Positions 11,385-22,656 of a stretch of DNA of 64,000 bases are shown here, in pieces; within the stretch, counting starts at the first letter, position 1; the number at the start of each line of letters is the position of its first letter. The position numbers and the translations under genes are program-made. This DNA comes from Labia minor (taxonomy: Eukaryota; Arthropoda; Insecta; Dermaptera; Spongiphoridae). The notes under the pieces were generated by a model. It had not been told where the DNA came from and made no database searches. It worked only from the letters and a program-made list of their open reading frames with translations. The stretch covers positions 45,551,962 through 45,615,961 of the forward strand of contig OY720349.1 in NCBI GenBank assembly GCA_963082975.1, in the 5' to 3' direction.

Positions 11385-11720
11385 TTGACTGCCCTGGTGA
11401 GATGTCATCATCAAAGAGCCAAATAAATTTTATTTTAAATTTTTAAATTTTTAAATTATGACTTAAAAATGAAGGTAAAGGTTTTAAATTAAAATTTAAT
11501 ATATGTTAATTAATTAATTTAATTGAATAACAATACTATACTGTAAATTTAAATTTTTTATTTAATTAATGCAATTTAATTATACTTAATTTAAAATTTA
11601 ATTAATTAAATTAAATTTTTAAATATAATATATGTTAATTAATCCAATTCAAATTTTCGAAATAGTCGATTAGTCACTCCAGATTTTTTTTTAAAAAAGA
11701 ACCAGTTGGTCATATAAAAA
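11385..11720. repeat. Diverged repeat related to 34081-34235
   Basis: It shares AAGAGCCAAAT and, further right, TTAATCCAATTCAAATT followed by GATAGTCGA-like and CACTCCAG motifs with 34081-34235. The middle is AT-rich filler with palindromic TTAATTAATT. Probably an old hAT-related MITE, but the termini are not clear. Confidence 0.4.
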
Positions 11721-11924
11721 GAAATAGAAATGATTTCTGATTGATTCGGACGTTGTCCTTGTAAAATGCGATTTTGTTAAATAATCCAATTATTTTATTT
11801 TTTTCCACTTGTCATTTGCAATTCGTGGTGCATTTGGCAAGAACGTAGAATGATTTTATTTATTTTCTTGGGCGTTATTTGCTATGCATAATGATTGAAT
11901 GAATATTAATGCTTGTGATTAGTG

Positions 11925-12250
11925 AGTGGGTTTGTCGCGAGGAGGAGGTTCCCGTGGGATAGACAAGGACCGTCGTCTTGGACCGTGACTCCGCCCCATT
12001 GGGCTGTCCCCGAATGGCTCCGCCCCACGAGTCCCCCACTCGGGAGTCCCCCTCTGGCCAATGGGGGACCACACGTCACTTGGCACCTCCCCACGCGATT
12101 TTTCACCTCGCCGGTAGAATGGGGGACGCACCTTCTCCCAATGGAGACTCCCACTTGTGGGTGGAGGCCTTGCCTTGTTGGTCCCGAGCGGCTCTTCTAC
12201 CGGCCCACTTACCAACGGCCCAACCCTTTTTCTTATTCCACACAGGGAAA
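11925..12250. promoter_or_regulatory. GC-rich, CpG-containing island with CCAAT and GC boxes
   Basis: This is the most GC-rich stretch of the window. It carries two CCGCCCC boxes (about 11992 and 12021), three CCAAT-type sites in both orientations (near 11998, 12058 and 12139), and many CpGs. Several overlapping frames on both strands span it, which is the composition effect expected in stop-poor GC-rich DNA rather than evidence of a gene. At its right edge CTTTTTCTTATTCCACACAG (ending 12246) resembles a 3' splice site. A promoter or enhancer is the favoured reading. An unrecognised exon or horizontally derived fragment remains possible. Confidence 0.4.
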
Positions 12251-14309
12251 AAAAAATTGTAAATTTTTTTTATTTTTTTTTATTTACATTATAGGAGATG
12301 GAAATCTAATGAAGCAACTTCCTCCGTTCTCTTTCATATTCCAATCCTTGGATAAAATTTTTTTATCATTTGGTTTCAAAATTAGAATCGGGCAAATGGA
12401 GGAGGCCATCTAATATCAACTCGATTTAAATAAATATTTAAGTATTCAATTCAGATAAGATGATTAAAGTTATGGAAATCACGTAAGTATGAACTATGAA
12501 CTTACATATTTTATAAAAAGAAAGTACAACCAAATAAATAAATAAATAAATAAAAATCAACTATAAGATTATTTTGTTTTGATTTTGACATTCATATCTT
12601 ATATTATAATTATTTCCAGATAATTAAATGATTTTATTAAAATTCTTATCAAAAGGGAGAAGAATGTTATAAGATTTTAATAGATCATTAAAAATATATC
12701 TCTGAGAATTTAAAATAAAAAAATAATATTTCAACCATTAAATTATATTTTATTTTTGTTTAATAAACTTTAATTTTAACATATTTGTTGTTTTCTTTCT
12801 ACCTCAAGTAATTAATCTTCTGGTTTAGAGTTACTTAATTGTTAAGATGGATAGACATTCCATTGGTGAACAAATTCAATGCAGATGGACCTTAGGATGA
12901 GAAGTTGATTTAGAAGGACCCGGGGAGATATAAACCTGGGGGTAGTTATTCTCAGGGGTGGGCGACGCAAAGCCAATTAATCGATTTCCGTTTATAATGG
13001 AACATCTGACAACTCAGCCGGGAGAGGGTGGACGGGGATCCTTCATCATGCCATGATACCATAATAGAATAGAATTTCCTGCATTTCTTTCCATTGAATG
13101 AATTGTGCCTTTGCTAGAATTATTTTTCTTTTCAAATATCAATATTTTGTTACAATTGGTTTTTTTATTCAACATCCCTTCTATTAAACAAAATTAATTA
13201 TATATTATAATATATAATAAAATAAATTCACCTCCTTAATTAATTAGGTCTGGGAAATTCAATTAAAATAGTTGGTATTAGTAATTATAATTGGAATTGT
13301 TAATATAATTATTATATAAAAGTAATTGTTAGAAAAACATTATAAATTGATAAAATTGTGGATAAAACAACTTTAAGAATCGATTTCTTCTACAGGTAAA
13401 AATCTTGTAATACTGTAAATATATGTAATTAATTTATATTTAAAATATTTGTTATATTCGGTAATTATTCAATCGATAAAAAGCATTACTTAATGACATC
13501 ATATTTCGAGGTTCATAATAAGCTAATCTGGCAAACTTTAATGTTTTACTTGTGACTAATTCATTAATTATTCACTTATTCCTAATTTTCGATTTTTTCG
13601 GTTCGGTTTTGATATAGGGAAATTATTTAATTAATTAATTTTTTAATCATCTTATATCCAAACCGCAATTATAAAAACCGAAAATTGGTGAAGCCCTTTG
13701 GTAGTCAAATAATAAAATTGGTAGCTAAATAGAATATCAATGTGTTTAATATGAAAACTTTAATCTTTTTTATCTCTTAAACTAGAAGCGACCCGCAAAA
13801 ATTGCATTAGAAAAGTTTATTTGGAATTAAAAAAGGAACTCACTAGTAAAGTTGTATCCAAATCCATGTCATAATAACTCGATTGAATCATTACCTTATA
13901 TTCTTTTGAACATGTGTATAATCGGGTAATTCGAGGTAGAAGATGCAATAATGTTTCGATTCAGGATTAAGAGGGGTAAAATCAGTTGTGTGTGTAGGAT
14001 CAAAGAAAAATATATGAATTTTCTTATAAACAAATAACAAATTATTTCATTTAAAAGCGGTCGCCTTTTAGTCTTAACAAATAATTATATAAATTTTTGT
14101 TTGAAAATTAAGTAATTGTATAATAATAATATTTAAAAAGATTTTTAGTTAAATAGAACTGAATTTTGCTATTAATTACAAAGATATTTTAAAAATTGGA
14201 AAAGTATAAAATATAATTTTTTATAATATATTATTTTTTTATAAAATAGATATTAGATAATTTGTGTATGATTTAAAAATTTAATGTAATTAAATTGAAA
14301 ATTTATTAA
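12251..14309. other. Non-coding stretch with a small GC-richer island
   Basis: Mostly AT-rich. Positions about 12840-13090 are GC-richer and include GCCAATTAATCGATT (about 12972), a homeodomain-type core, and a G-rich GGGGGTAG stretch. No gene or transposon end is recognised up to the Helitron start. Confidence 0.45.
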
Positions 14310-15329
14310 TCTATAATAATAAAAGCAAGTGTAATGTGTCTGTTTGTCTGTCTGTTTGTTTGTTTGACCGAGCTCTCCAGCAAAAACTATCGCACGCAGG
14401 GACCTGGAATTTTTTACACGGAAGCACAAAGGGGCTGGCCACCAGACCTCGAAGCCCGATTTTCGATTTTTTAATTAGAAAAATTTTAAAAAAATTATAA
14501 AGAATATTAATAAAAAATAGTTTAGTTACCATACTAGATCATAGAGGCGCTGGTGGCGATAATTTGGCGGTAATTTAAATTCTGAGCAATGTGCAGATAA
14601 AAATCTTTTTATATATCTATTGATATTTACAATATCTCAATTGATCTTATTGGCCTTTTAAACTTTGAAAACATTCACATTACGGCTATAATTTAATACA
14701 ATTAATTTTTAAGATTATGTGAGTAAATTATTTTAATTAAGAAAATTGGATCTCATAATTGGATTTTCACGTAAGATTTTAATATATAATATATTTTTTA
14801 ATATTATTTTTATAGTAGTTTAGTGTTATGCTAATTTTATATTTTATTTTTATTTTGTTTACTCTGATTTTTTTTTAAATAAATTAATAACATTTAAAGT
14901 AGCATAAAAAAATTAATCGAGGCAGGAAAATTGATGGGGTTTGAAATTAATAGTGATAAGACAAAATAATTAGTATCAGAGAGAATAATATTTGCAAAGA
15001 ATTTAAATCGAGGTTGCAATCGGGAAATTATTATCAAAGGGGATCAAAATTATTAAATTATAGGTCATAAAATAGAGAAGGCTGGGGCCGACAGGGCACA
15101 TGGCTAGCATGGGAGAGGAAAATATATTAGTGGGAGTTCGATTGGAAAACGTCCGTTTGGAAGACCAATTGTGAACAGGGTGGACAATGTAGAAAGGAAC
15201 GTGAGAGAGATAGGATAGGGTAGGAGTTAGATGGTTATAGCTCAGAATAGGGACACTCGGGGGGGGGGGTACAGGGGGCGGAGCCCCCGTCTAGGTGTGA
15301 AGAGCGCCGAAGGCGCTCTGATCAGCTAG
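14310..15329 (+). mobile_element. Non-autonomous Helitron
   Basis: The 5' end starts TCTATAATAATAAAAGCAAG followed by a TGTCTGTTTGTC-rich stretch, and is preceded by A. The 3' end has a perfect hairpin AGAGCGCC-GAA-GGCGCTCT (15301-15319), then GATCAG, then CTAG (15326-15329), followed by T. A TC start, a hairpin just before CTRR and insertion between A and T are the hallmarks of Helitrons. Another strong stem GGGGGCGGAGCCCCC lies near 15274. No Rep/helicase is encoded. A LINE fragment sits inside near the 3' end. Confidence 0.72.
15056..15260 (+). pseudogene. LINE C-terminal fragment (copy B)
   Basis: This is DNA related to 4084-4410: GGGCACATGGCTAGCATGGG, then GGAAAACGTCCGTTTGGAAG, GGGTGGACAATGTAGAAAGG and AACGTGAGAGAGATAGGATA. 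It codes for the same RNA-element tail (MGEEN..LVGVRLENVRLEDQL with stops) but with frameshifts and stops throughout. It ends near GGGACACTCG, where the Helitron 3' part begins, so it may have been captured by the Helitron. Confidence 0.65.
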
Positions 15330-15742
15330 TATAAAAATATAATAAAGTATAATGCAAAAATGTTACCTTTTTGTGAGGTACAATTTCAGAAGTATAAGAA
15401 TTTTATATTTATAATAATTAAAAAATATAATGGAATCAGGAAAACCAATTAATTAATAAAGTCCTGTTTTTATGGTAGAAATAATCAATCTGTTTTTTTA
15501 AGAATCTCTGCAATAATAAATAATTGATTTTTATCAACAGTAAATTTATAAAGAATCGTATCTGATCTGTTTTCAAAATGGTCTTTAATTAAATAAATAA
15601 ATTCTTAATATATATATTTAAAAAATAATACTAATATATATTTAAAACATATATATATTTAATATATCATTAACGATTGAATGTTAGAATTACTATAAAT
15701 TTGTTGTGGGTATCAATCAAATCTAATCTTATTATGCTAGCT

Positions 15743-16150
15743 AAAATTGTATCTATCTATCTATCTATGTAAATGGGTTCTCAGAAACCGCTCTAACGAT
15801 GTTTTTGAAATTCACACCATAGATAGTATTTCTAAAGAAAAATCGCGTTTTATTGATAACATCCCTGGAAAAATCATCTTCATTAGTTTTTTCTTAATTT
15901 AAATAGATATGACGTCACAGTCACCGCTTCCTTATATTATATTGTAAATAAAATAAAATTAAAAATGTTTATGTTATATTCATATTTGTTTTTTATTGCA
16001 TTAATAGATACATTTAAATTATTCGAGATTGTTTCACAACGTATAGATGATTTATCTTTATTCAATATAGGAGAATAAAATGACGTCACATCAATTCATC
16101 AACATTCAGCGTTGGGCGTTCTTCACACCCCCTGCCCCTGTACCCTATTT
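15743..16150 (+). repeat. TGACGTCA-bearing repeat with Helitron-like 3' motif
   Basis: It begins with a (TATC)n tract, then the family core (GGAAAAATCATCTTCATTAG, TTTTTTCTTAATTTAAATAG) and TGACGTCA at about 15909, with another at about 16081. Its right part, GCGTTCTTCACACC..CCCCTGTACCC (16110-16145), resembles the reverse complement of the Helitron end at 15265-15320. It may therefore be a decayed Helitron or composite. Confidence 0.5.
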
Positions 16151-17090
16151 GCTTGGAAGTTTATATGTAAAAGGTTTTCATCCATTTTGTTTCAATCAGT
16201 ATATTACATAAAACATTCATTTGTTTTTGTGTAGTTATTTAAAATATATTTTAATTTAATCAGTAAATTAATTATATATTATTATTGTATATGTTATATC
16301 TATCTCTGGCCGCATATGGTACTAGAAACTTCTTGGCCGCAACATCCACATTCCTCGAAGTGTCTCTTCATACACTGTGAATCCACCCATAATAATATCT
16401 TACTTGAAAATGAAAATCCAATTATGAAATCAAAATTAAAATTATTTATTCATATAATCTTAAAAATTAAAAGAGGTAATAATATTCGCAATGAGAATGT
16501 TATAAAATAATTTAAAAAGGTCAATATTAGAAAAATAAAATTAAAAATATAATAAAATATAAATATAACATAATAAATAAAAACATAAACATTATTTGCT
16601 CTGGTGAATGATAATATCTAGATATCAAATTTTAAATAATTAATTTCTGAGATATGCTTTATTTTGATGATAAGGTAAATCATTTCTAGATGTTATTATA
16701 ATTTATAAATAATTCTAAAAAAATTATTTCTTTTATTGATTAAATAAAACTTTTTTTTAATTACCAATTACATATATAAAAAAAATTAGAAAAAATGAGT
16801 TACTTTTAACACTTTCGAGTAGAAATTTTTAAAATCTTATTCAATTAAATTTTCATTCATTGCCTGGAAATAGAAACTTATTTTTTCCAAATAAATTTAA
16901 AAAAATGTATGAATTTTTAAGAAATTTTAAATTGGATCAATTGTCAAAATGTAAATAGAATATATAAAAAGGAGAGAAAATGTTAAAAATTCAATTCTAG
17001 AAACAAATTTCATTAGACTTTTAAGTTCTACTTCAAATCCAATAGAGGGTATTATGGTGGATTTTATGTTTGGCATTCGAAATTGATACA
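16151..17090. other. AT-rich non-coding stretch
   Basis: No repeat end or credible frame is recognised. There is a short island near 16300-16390 around CTGGCCGCATATGG. Confidence 0.45.
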
Positions 17091-17545
17091 AAAAGCGTAA
17101 TAAATTACTTGGAAGACAAATGACAGCCAACGACAAGTTGAATCCAGTGGGATGAGTTCGGTGGTCCAGGCCAGATTCGAATTTGTTGACCATCTCCTCC
17201 TCCCCCTCGCTTTTCTTACTCCTACCCTCTCATATGCCTCTTCCCTCCCCAATTCCATTCTCTTGAGACAATTTCTTTAATATTTTTTTTAACAATTTCT
17301 TTTCACGTATTTCTTCCTCAATTTTTATGTATGTCTTGTTGTTTGCTAGAAAAAAGTTACCGAGAAAAGGAGAGAGGGCTATTTCTTATATGCCAATCAT
17401 TTTTCTATTTTGCAACGCCCACCCCCACACTACTCCAAGAACACCCCATTTGAGAAGACAGCCGGTCAGACTTCTCTGGAGAATTACAAAAAGTCCACCA
17501 GCAACATCCGTGAATAAAATAGCTCTAAAGTGACGTCATCAGAGT
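17091..17545. other. GC-richer island without a recognised gene
   Basis: Composition is clearly above background (for example 17155-17260 and 17415-17515). Frames on both strands are short and without motifs. Ends near a TGACGTCA at about 17531. Possibly regulatory. Confidence 0.35.
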
Positions 17546-17977
17546 AGATTAATCAAAAATATAAATTGTATGTTGTCCGTAAAATAATATATATATATAT
17601 ATATACAACCTAATAAAAAGTTTTCCTTCTTTTCTAAAAATGATGTGTGACTTAATATTAGAGGAAACCTTTAAAAGTATAATATATATTTAAGTAGAAT
17701 CAAATATTATCCATAAATTTTAAAATTAAGTACTCAATACCAATTTAGTTTATTTGTTTGTTTTATTAAATGTTGAACGCATAAATTTAACCTATTTAAA
17801 GAGTTTATTTTAACATATATTTATTATCCGCTACCTTTGAACATTTTTAGTTAGTTTTTAATCTTCTTCGTTTTCCTCACCGGTTCTCACTTCCTAGCAC
17901 CAAATCCAAGTTTAAATGATCGGATTTCAATTCATTGCGGCTACTTCCTTTCGGTATTTACTAATGGTAAATTATGA

Positions 17978-18170
17978 CTAAGTGGCGGTGGTGTAAGTTA
18001 TAAGATTTTCTCTAAAACTATGTAAAACCAAAAATAGACTAAGACATTACTACCAGTCTTAGTCTATAATAAACGAAAAATAGACTAAAACATTACTACC
18101 AGTCTATTAGTCTATTTTTGGTTTTACATAGTTTTGGAGAAAATCTTATAACTTACATCACTTAGTGAAC
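17978..18170. repeat. Foldback (hairpin) element
   Basis: The left arm, GTAAGTTATAAGATTTTCTC followed by TAAAACTATGTAAAACC and AAAAATAGACTA (17993-18041), returns almost perfectly as the reverse complement at 18108-18157, with one or two mismatches. Outer bases CTAAGTG also match, with 6 extra bases in the left arm. The loop contains two direct copies of ATAGACTAA-ACATTACTACCAGTCT. It is a foldback MITE or a palindromic repeat, with no coding capacity. Confidence 0.8.
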
Positions 18171-18435
18171 CTGTCATTTTATCATCATCCATCATTAAAC
18201 ACCGTTGTACCAGAATTGGAATGATTCGCAATAGGGAAGAACCTTGTCTCTAGGAACGATTTCCTCGCAGTCTGTGGAGTTACTGCTTTTATTTTGTGTT
18301 TAAAATATTTAAATAAAGTTTATGGTCGACAGAAACTATTTTCCAGATCAAGAATAAAAACAGTATCACGACGAAGCTCTAAAAATTATCTCTTCGTCTA
18401 TCTGATACAGCAAAGATTAGATATTTGTAACTCAC
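18171..18435. other. Unique non-coding sequence
   Basis: Mixed-composition sequence between the foldback element and the mariner derivative. No recognisable feature. Confidence 0.4.
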
Positions 18436-18914
18436 AGATCTGAAAAGTTTCCGACCTGACCAAGAAAAACGATGGTTTTCCATTTTTTTTTTGCTATATT
18501 TTTCAACATAATCTCCATCAACACTGATACATTTCTCATAATGGTGTTCTAATTAATTTAATTAATTTAATAAATTAATAAATTATTTAATTAATAATTA
18601 AATTTGATTTAATTTAATTTAAGTCTCATCAACAGTTATGAATCGACGCAAAAATTCGTTTGGATTACGCCTACAGCGCCAAATTGTTGTTCGAAGTGGT
18701 TTTTCGAAGCAATTTTTGGTCTAACGTTAGGAAATGCTGCACCCACGTTGCACACAGCTTTCCATATTCAAACGGTTTTGCAAAATATTTCGCACACGTT
18801 CAGCTGACATCGTACAGGTATCAATTATCTTGAATTTTGAAAAATAAAACAAAAAAAAATTGATAAACATCGTTTTTCTTGGACAGGTCGGAAACTTTTC
18901 AGACCACCCTCGTA
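18436..18914 (-). mobile_element. Mariner deletion derivative, family 1 (second copy)
   Basis: It matches 2722-3195 nearly end to end, including the AT-rich replacement of the catalytic centre. The same internal deletion is therefore shared, and both copies descend from one deleted founder. The right terminus CAGACCACCCTCG-TA is intact. The left terminal repeat has lost its outer bases and starts at about GATCTGAAAAGTTTCC. The minus strand carries the same remnant WVQHFLTLDQK and VDET stretches. Confidence 0.85.
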
Positions 18915-20308
18915 TATATATATATATATGATATTACATCTTCAATAAAATATTGGACCTAGCGAAAAGAGAAAGTGATTTGGGGGTAAGGCTAGATTTT
19001 TCTTTTCTCTATAATCATATTTTCAGAATTTAATCAATCTTAGATTCACATTGTCCACGATACTATTAATTTATTGACAGAAACATTTGGAGCAAGATTA
19101 ATTTTTTGAAATATACCTGTGAAGTGACCACCTCGTTCGTATCACTTGATATCATTAGATTATATTTTTTGAGAGCAAGTAAAGTCGCATTTCTTATCTG
19201 TATTTCTTTTTATTTAAAGTTCTTAGTCTTTAGAAACACTCTATACATTAGGTAACTATTATTTTCAGAAAAAAGAAAATATTTAGGTAGGTCATAATCC
19301 CTTATTATGAAATTTTAAGTTGTTAGAGCATTAATCATAATAGGGATTCCAAGTTGAAGCCCATAATTTTTCAAATTCAGAAAACTTTTTTCCTTTTATT
19401 TTTATATGATTAGAAAAGTGTGAGATATGGCATTTCAAGATGAAAGAATATAAGATGCTTTTAATATTAAACTACCAATTTATTCACTCTTTAATGAAAG
19501 AAATAATTTTCTCATCTCCATCCATTTCTTTTAAAATATCCAATGAAAATTAAATTGCAATTCTTCTATTATTATAATTATTTTTTAAATTTTATTAAAA
19601 TTATTTAAAAAAAAATAATTAATATAAATATATATAAAAAAACATTTAATTCAGGTATTGATCTTTTTTCTATGCAGACAAATAATTTTCAGAAACATTT
19701 TCTTCATGTTCTAATATTTACTAATTACAGTTTAATCCAGAATCAAATAATATTTCATCCATCCATAATCGGAATTATTATAAATATGTAAATAAATTAA
19801 TATACATATATATTCATCTTCTCCTTGAAATTATTGTGTAATTAGACTTTTCTTTTTTGATAAAATTAATTTCAACTATTTTTTTAATCCCTTTTTATTT
19901 TCCATCTATGCAATTTTTATCTGCTCAATCTTAATTAGGAATCAAGGAATGTTATGAAGGATTAAATCTGGTGATAGCTGAGATTGTTTTTGTGATGGTA
20001 TTTTTAGCAAAAAAAATAACTTATCGTAATACAAAATCCAAGAATTTTTTATTACATCTTATATATATGATACTCGTACATATAAATATAGTGCCTAAGC
20101 TGGGGTCACAGGAGCAAATGCCCAGAGTCCAGAAAGACCTCTAAAACAATTAAGAGTATAATAATTTTTTGGGTTTATAAGAATGGCATATCAAAACTTT
20201 AAAGGCGCTACAGAATTCTCGAATATACATGGTAGTTTTCTTATATTAAAGGGTACGCAAAATATTGTCCAGACTTCGAAAAGTACTAGTTACAGTCTTT
20301 CTATATAT
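18915..20308. other. AT-rich non-coding stretch
   Basis: Begins with a TA run. No gene is recognised. Around 20095-20140 the phrase GTGCCTAAGCTGGGGTCACA with AAATGCCCAGAG resembles a hAT terminus, but no partner end or target duplication was found. Confidence 0.45.
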
Positions 20309-20648
20309 GCGAGGACAGGTCAATAAGTCCGTGACTTCTTGAATGAAACACAAGCTTTTGAATAAAAAATTATTTTATTTTTACCGTTGGAGTCAAATCT
20401 CTTTTTTCCAAGCCATTTCTTCAAGTTTGGAAACAAGAAATAGTCACTCTGGGCTAAATCCAGAGAATTTCTTCTCAAATCACGAGGTAGTCAGCTATTA
20501 ATGGATGTCAAACAAAACTTAAAAAACCCAGCTGGTTCGAATTTCAACAGGAGCCAGCTCATAGTGACTGCTAACAGAAGCAATGTTGACATTTCATTTA
20601 AGAGATGGGAAATTTAAAAGGGCACGGACTTATTGACCTGCCCACGTA
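20309..20648 (-). mobile_element. Mariner deletion derivative, family 2
   Basis: The terminal inverted repeats contain CAGGTCAATAAGTCCGTG on the left and CACGGACTTATTGACCTG on the right, ending CGTA. On the minus strand, at about 20375-20460, the peptide LDLAQSDYFLFPNLKKWLG is the conserved block around the second catalytic aspartate of mariner transposases. The remaining transposase is deleted. The 110 bp to its right (20649-20760) match the left flank of the copy at 35129 in reverse orientation. Confidence 0.82.
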
Positions 20649-21092
20649 CTTTCTTCCTATAATTTTATATTATTAGATTAATTACTTGTTTGATATATAA
20701 TAAAAATTATTGGAATTTTTAAATTATTAAGAGAAATGAGAATTTTTTAGTGACATCATTTAACTTAAATCCAAGAAGTCACGGATTTGCGCTCGTATAC
20801 AATAATAAGAAGACTTTATCATGACTTAATTATTACTGTAAAAAAATAAATAGCCCTCTAATAAGTGTGAGGGAATGTTACTGTCAGAATCTAAGTATGA
20901 GAGAAAATGTGTCTAGATTGCACGGCTAGTTTAAGTGTGAAGGGGATAATGAGTAGAGGAATTAATGAGATACTATAGTTTGAAAAACGATTTTTTGTCT
21001 CTTGCATTACGGTTTACTATTTGATGTGAAACTTTTTTCTTTGCCAGTTCTTAAGGCTTAGTTTTACCAATTTTTTTTTTAGAACCTTAGAT
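20649..21092. repeat. Repeat flanking the mariner, with an outer mariner-like terminus
   Basis: Positions 20649-20760 correspond to the reverse complement of about 35030-35130, sharing ATAATTTTATATTATT, GATTAATTACTT and AAAAATTATTGGAATTTT. At 20772-20798 a sequence close to the mariner terminus appears again (AGAAGTCACGGATTTG..CTCGTA). This suggests an older mariner-type element into which the inner copy was nested. The rest to 21092 is unassigned. Confidence 0.55.
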
Positions 21093-21402
21093 CAGGGATG
21101 TCCAACACGCGGCCCGCGGGCCGCATTGCTTCCCACTCAAAGTTTTGATGCGGCCCACTATCGACTCATTTTGGAGTTAAATTTTAAAGAATTCACAGTC
21201 CGGCAAGCGACCTATAACTTCGAGGCTATAAAAAAAAGGCTGTGCAACATTCAAAAACAAAAAACCACCTCTATCCCCAAAAATCTCAATAAGTTTTGAG
21301 ACATTCACTACCTAGGCTTAACATATTCTGGTAATTTTGCGGCCCAGTTAAATATTTAAGTTTGCGATGTGGCCCATTAAATTAAAAGGTTGGACATCCC
21401 TG
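21093..21402. mobile_element. hAT MITE, 310 bp
   Basis: The termini CAGGGATGTCCAACACG and TTGGACATCCCTG are flanked by an exact 8-bp duplication CCTTAGAT (21085-21092, 21403-21410). The start includes the palindromic GCGGCCCGCGGGCCGC, a style frequent in non-autonomous hAT elements, and GCGGCCCA phrases recur near the other end. Non-coding. Confidence 0.92.
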
Positions 21403-21410
21403 CCTTAGAT

Positions 21411-22656
21411 CAATTAAATTATATCATTTAATGAGAAGAATTTCACTGATACTATTATTGTACTAGTGAAAATAATGGAAATATTAAAAATACCAAAATA
21501 CATATATTCAATAAAAAAATATTAATATATTAATTTAAGACTTTATAATCAAGAGAAAATTGTAAATAATTTATTTTTTAATTTTAATAGAAAACATGTC
21601 GTGTGATGAATAAATTTTATTATATTAAATTTGTCAAGATATCATTTAATTTATCAAATTTGTGAATATCTTACACTAATTATGAAATAATGTATTTAAA
21701 TGATATCCATTTAGGCATTTGAACATAAATATAAATAAATAATATATTTTTTTTTAAATTGATTTTTTTTATCCTTAATTTATTTCTTAAATAAAAAAAG
21801 TTTTCATAATATAAATGAATAAGAATGTTAAAGAAAAATCCTGTAAAGATTAATGAACTATTTAGGTTAATTATTAAATAATAATTAGTTAACCTGTTTC
21901 GATTGGAAGGGGATTCCCTTTCGTTATCGGTTGACGGTGGGTGACTGTCTGAAACCACAAATAAACAGCTCCCCTTTTGCTCAAATTAAAAAAAAAAATA
22001 CCCTTAACCTACCTATTTTATAAAAAGAATCCCCTAATTATATTAGTGATGGGGAAACATTTTTAATTCTCAGATAATTTTTGGAAAATTTGTATAAATT
22101 CAAATAAATGTTAACACATTATTATATAATCTAAATTGAAACTTAAATAATATAAAATATAATAAGGGGAAGTGGGGTAAGTGCTTAAATGTTTGTATTT
22201 CTCACAACATGATAATAAAATGTATGAAAAATACTTAGTTATATACTTTATATCATTATGTACCATTTCACATAGATATCACCTATTTAGAATGCGTTTC
22301 CCGTCTAATATATCACCCTTTTGAAATCACCCGAATAAATTAACAGGTGTAACTTTCCGACTTGCAATAACAAATCTTAGTTCTATAATAAATTTTGTAT
22401 TTTAGGATTTTGATTTTTGGTAAATAGATAATATATTGCATATATTTTATATAGAATACATTTTTATCATTATATCTTTATATTTATGTGTAAAAATACT
22501 TTTTTTATCTCACCCCTTATACATATCCTATCATGGAGCAAGTGCGCTGTAGTTTGCTTGTCTTCTATCGCGGTTCAAAGTTGATAGTTGTCTGCTGACT
22601 GATGCCATTTCATTTAAGATACATATATATACATATATAATATTACGTCTTTGATA
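21411..22656. other. AT-rich non-coding stretch
   Basis: No gene is recognised. A short GC-richer patch lies at 21885-21965. The frame 21680-21958 (minus) has no known motif and is low-complexity Ile/Lys/Asn-rich, so it is not annotated as coding. Confidence 0.45.

Noticed and set aside
11906-12413. Five overlapping open frames on both strands (82-163 codons)
   Set aside because: They arise because GC-rich DNA has few stop codons. No domain, no start context and mutual overlap on both strands. The region is listed as a GC island instead.
20095-20140. hAT-like terminus (GTGCCTAAGCTGGGG)
   Set aside because: No partner end and no 8-bp duplication could be located, so it was not listed as an element.
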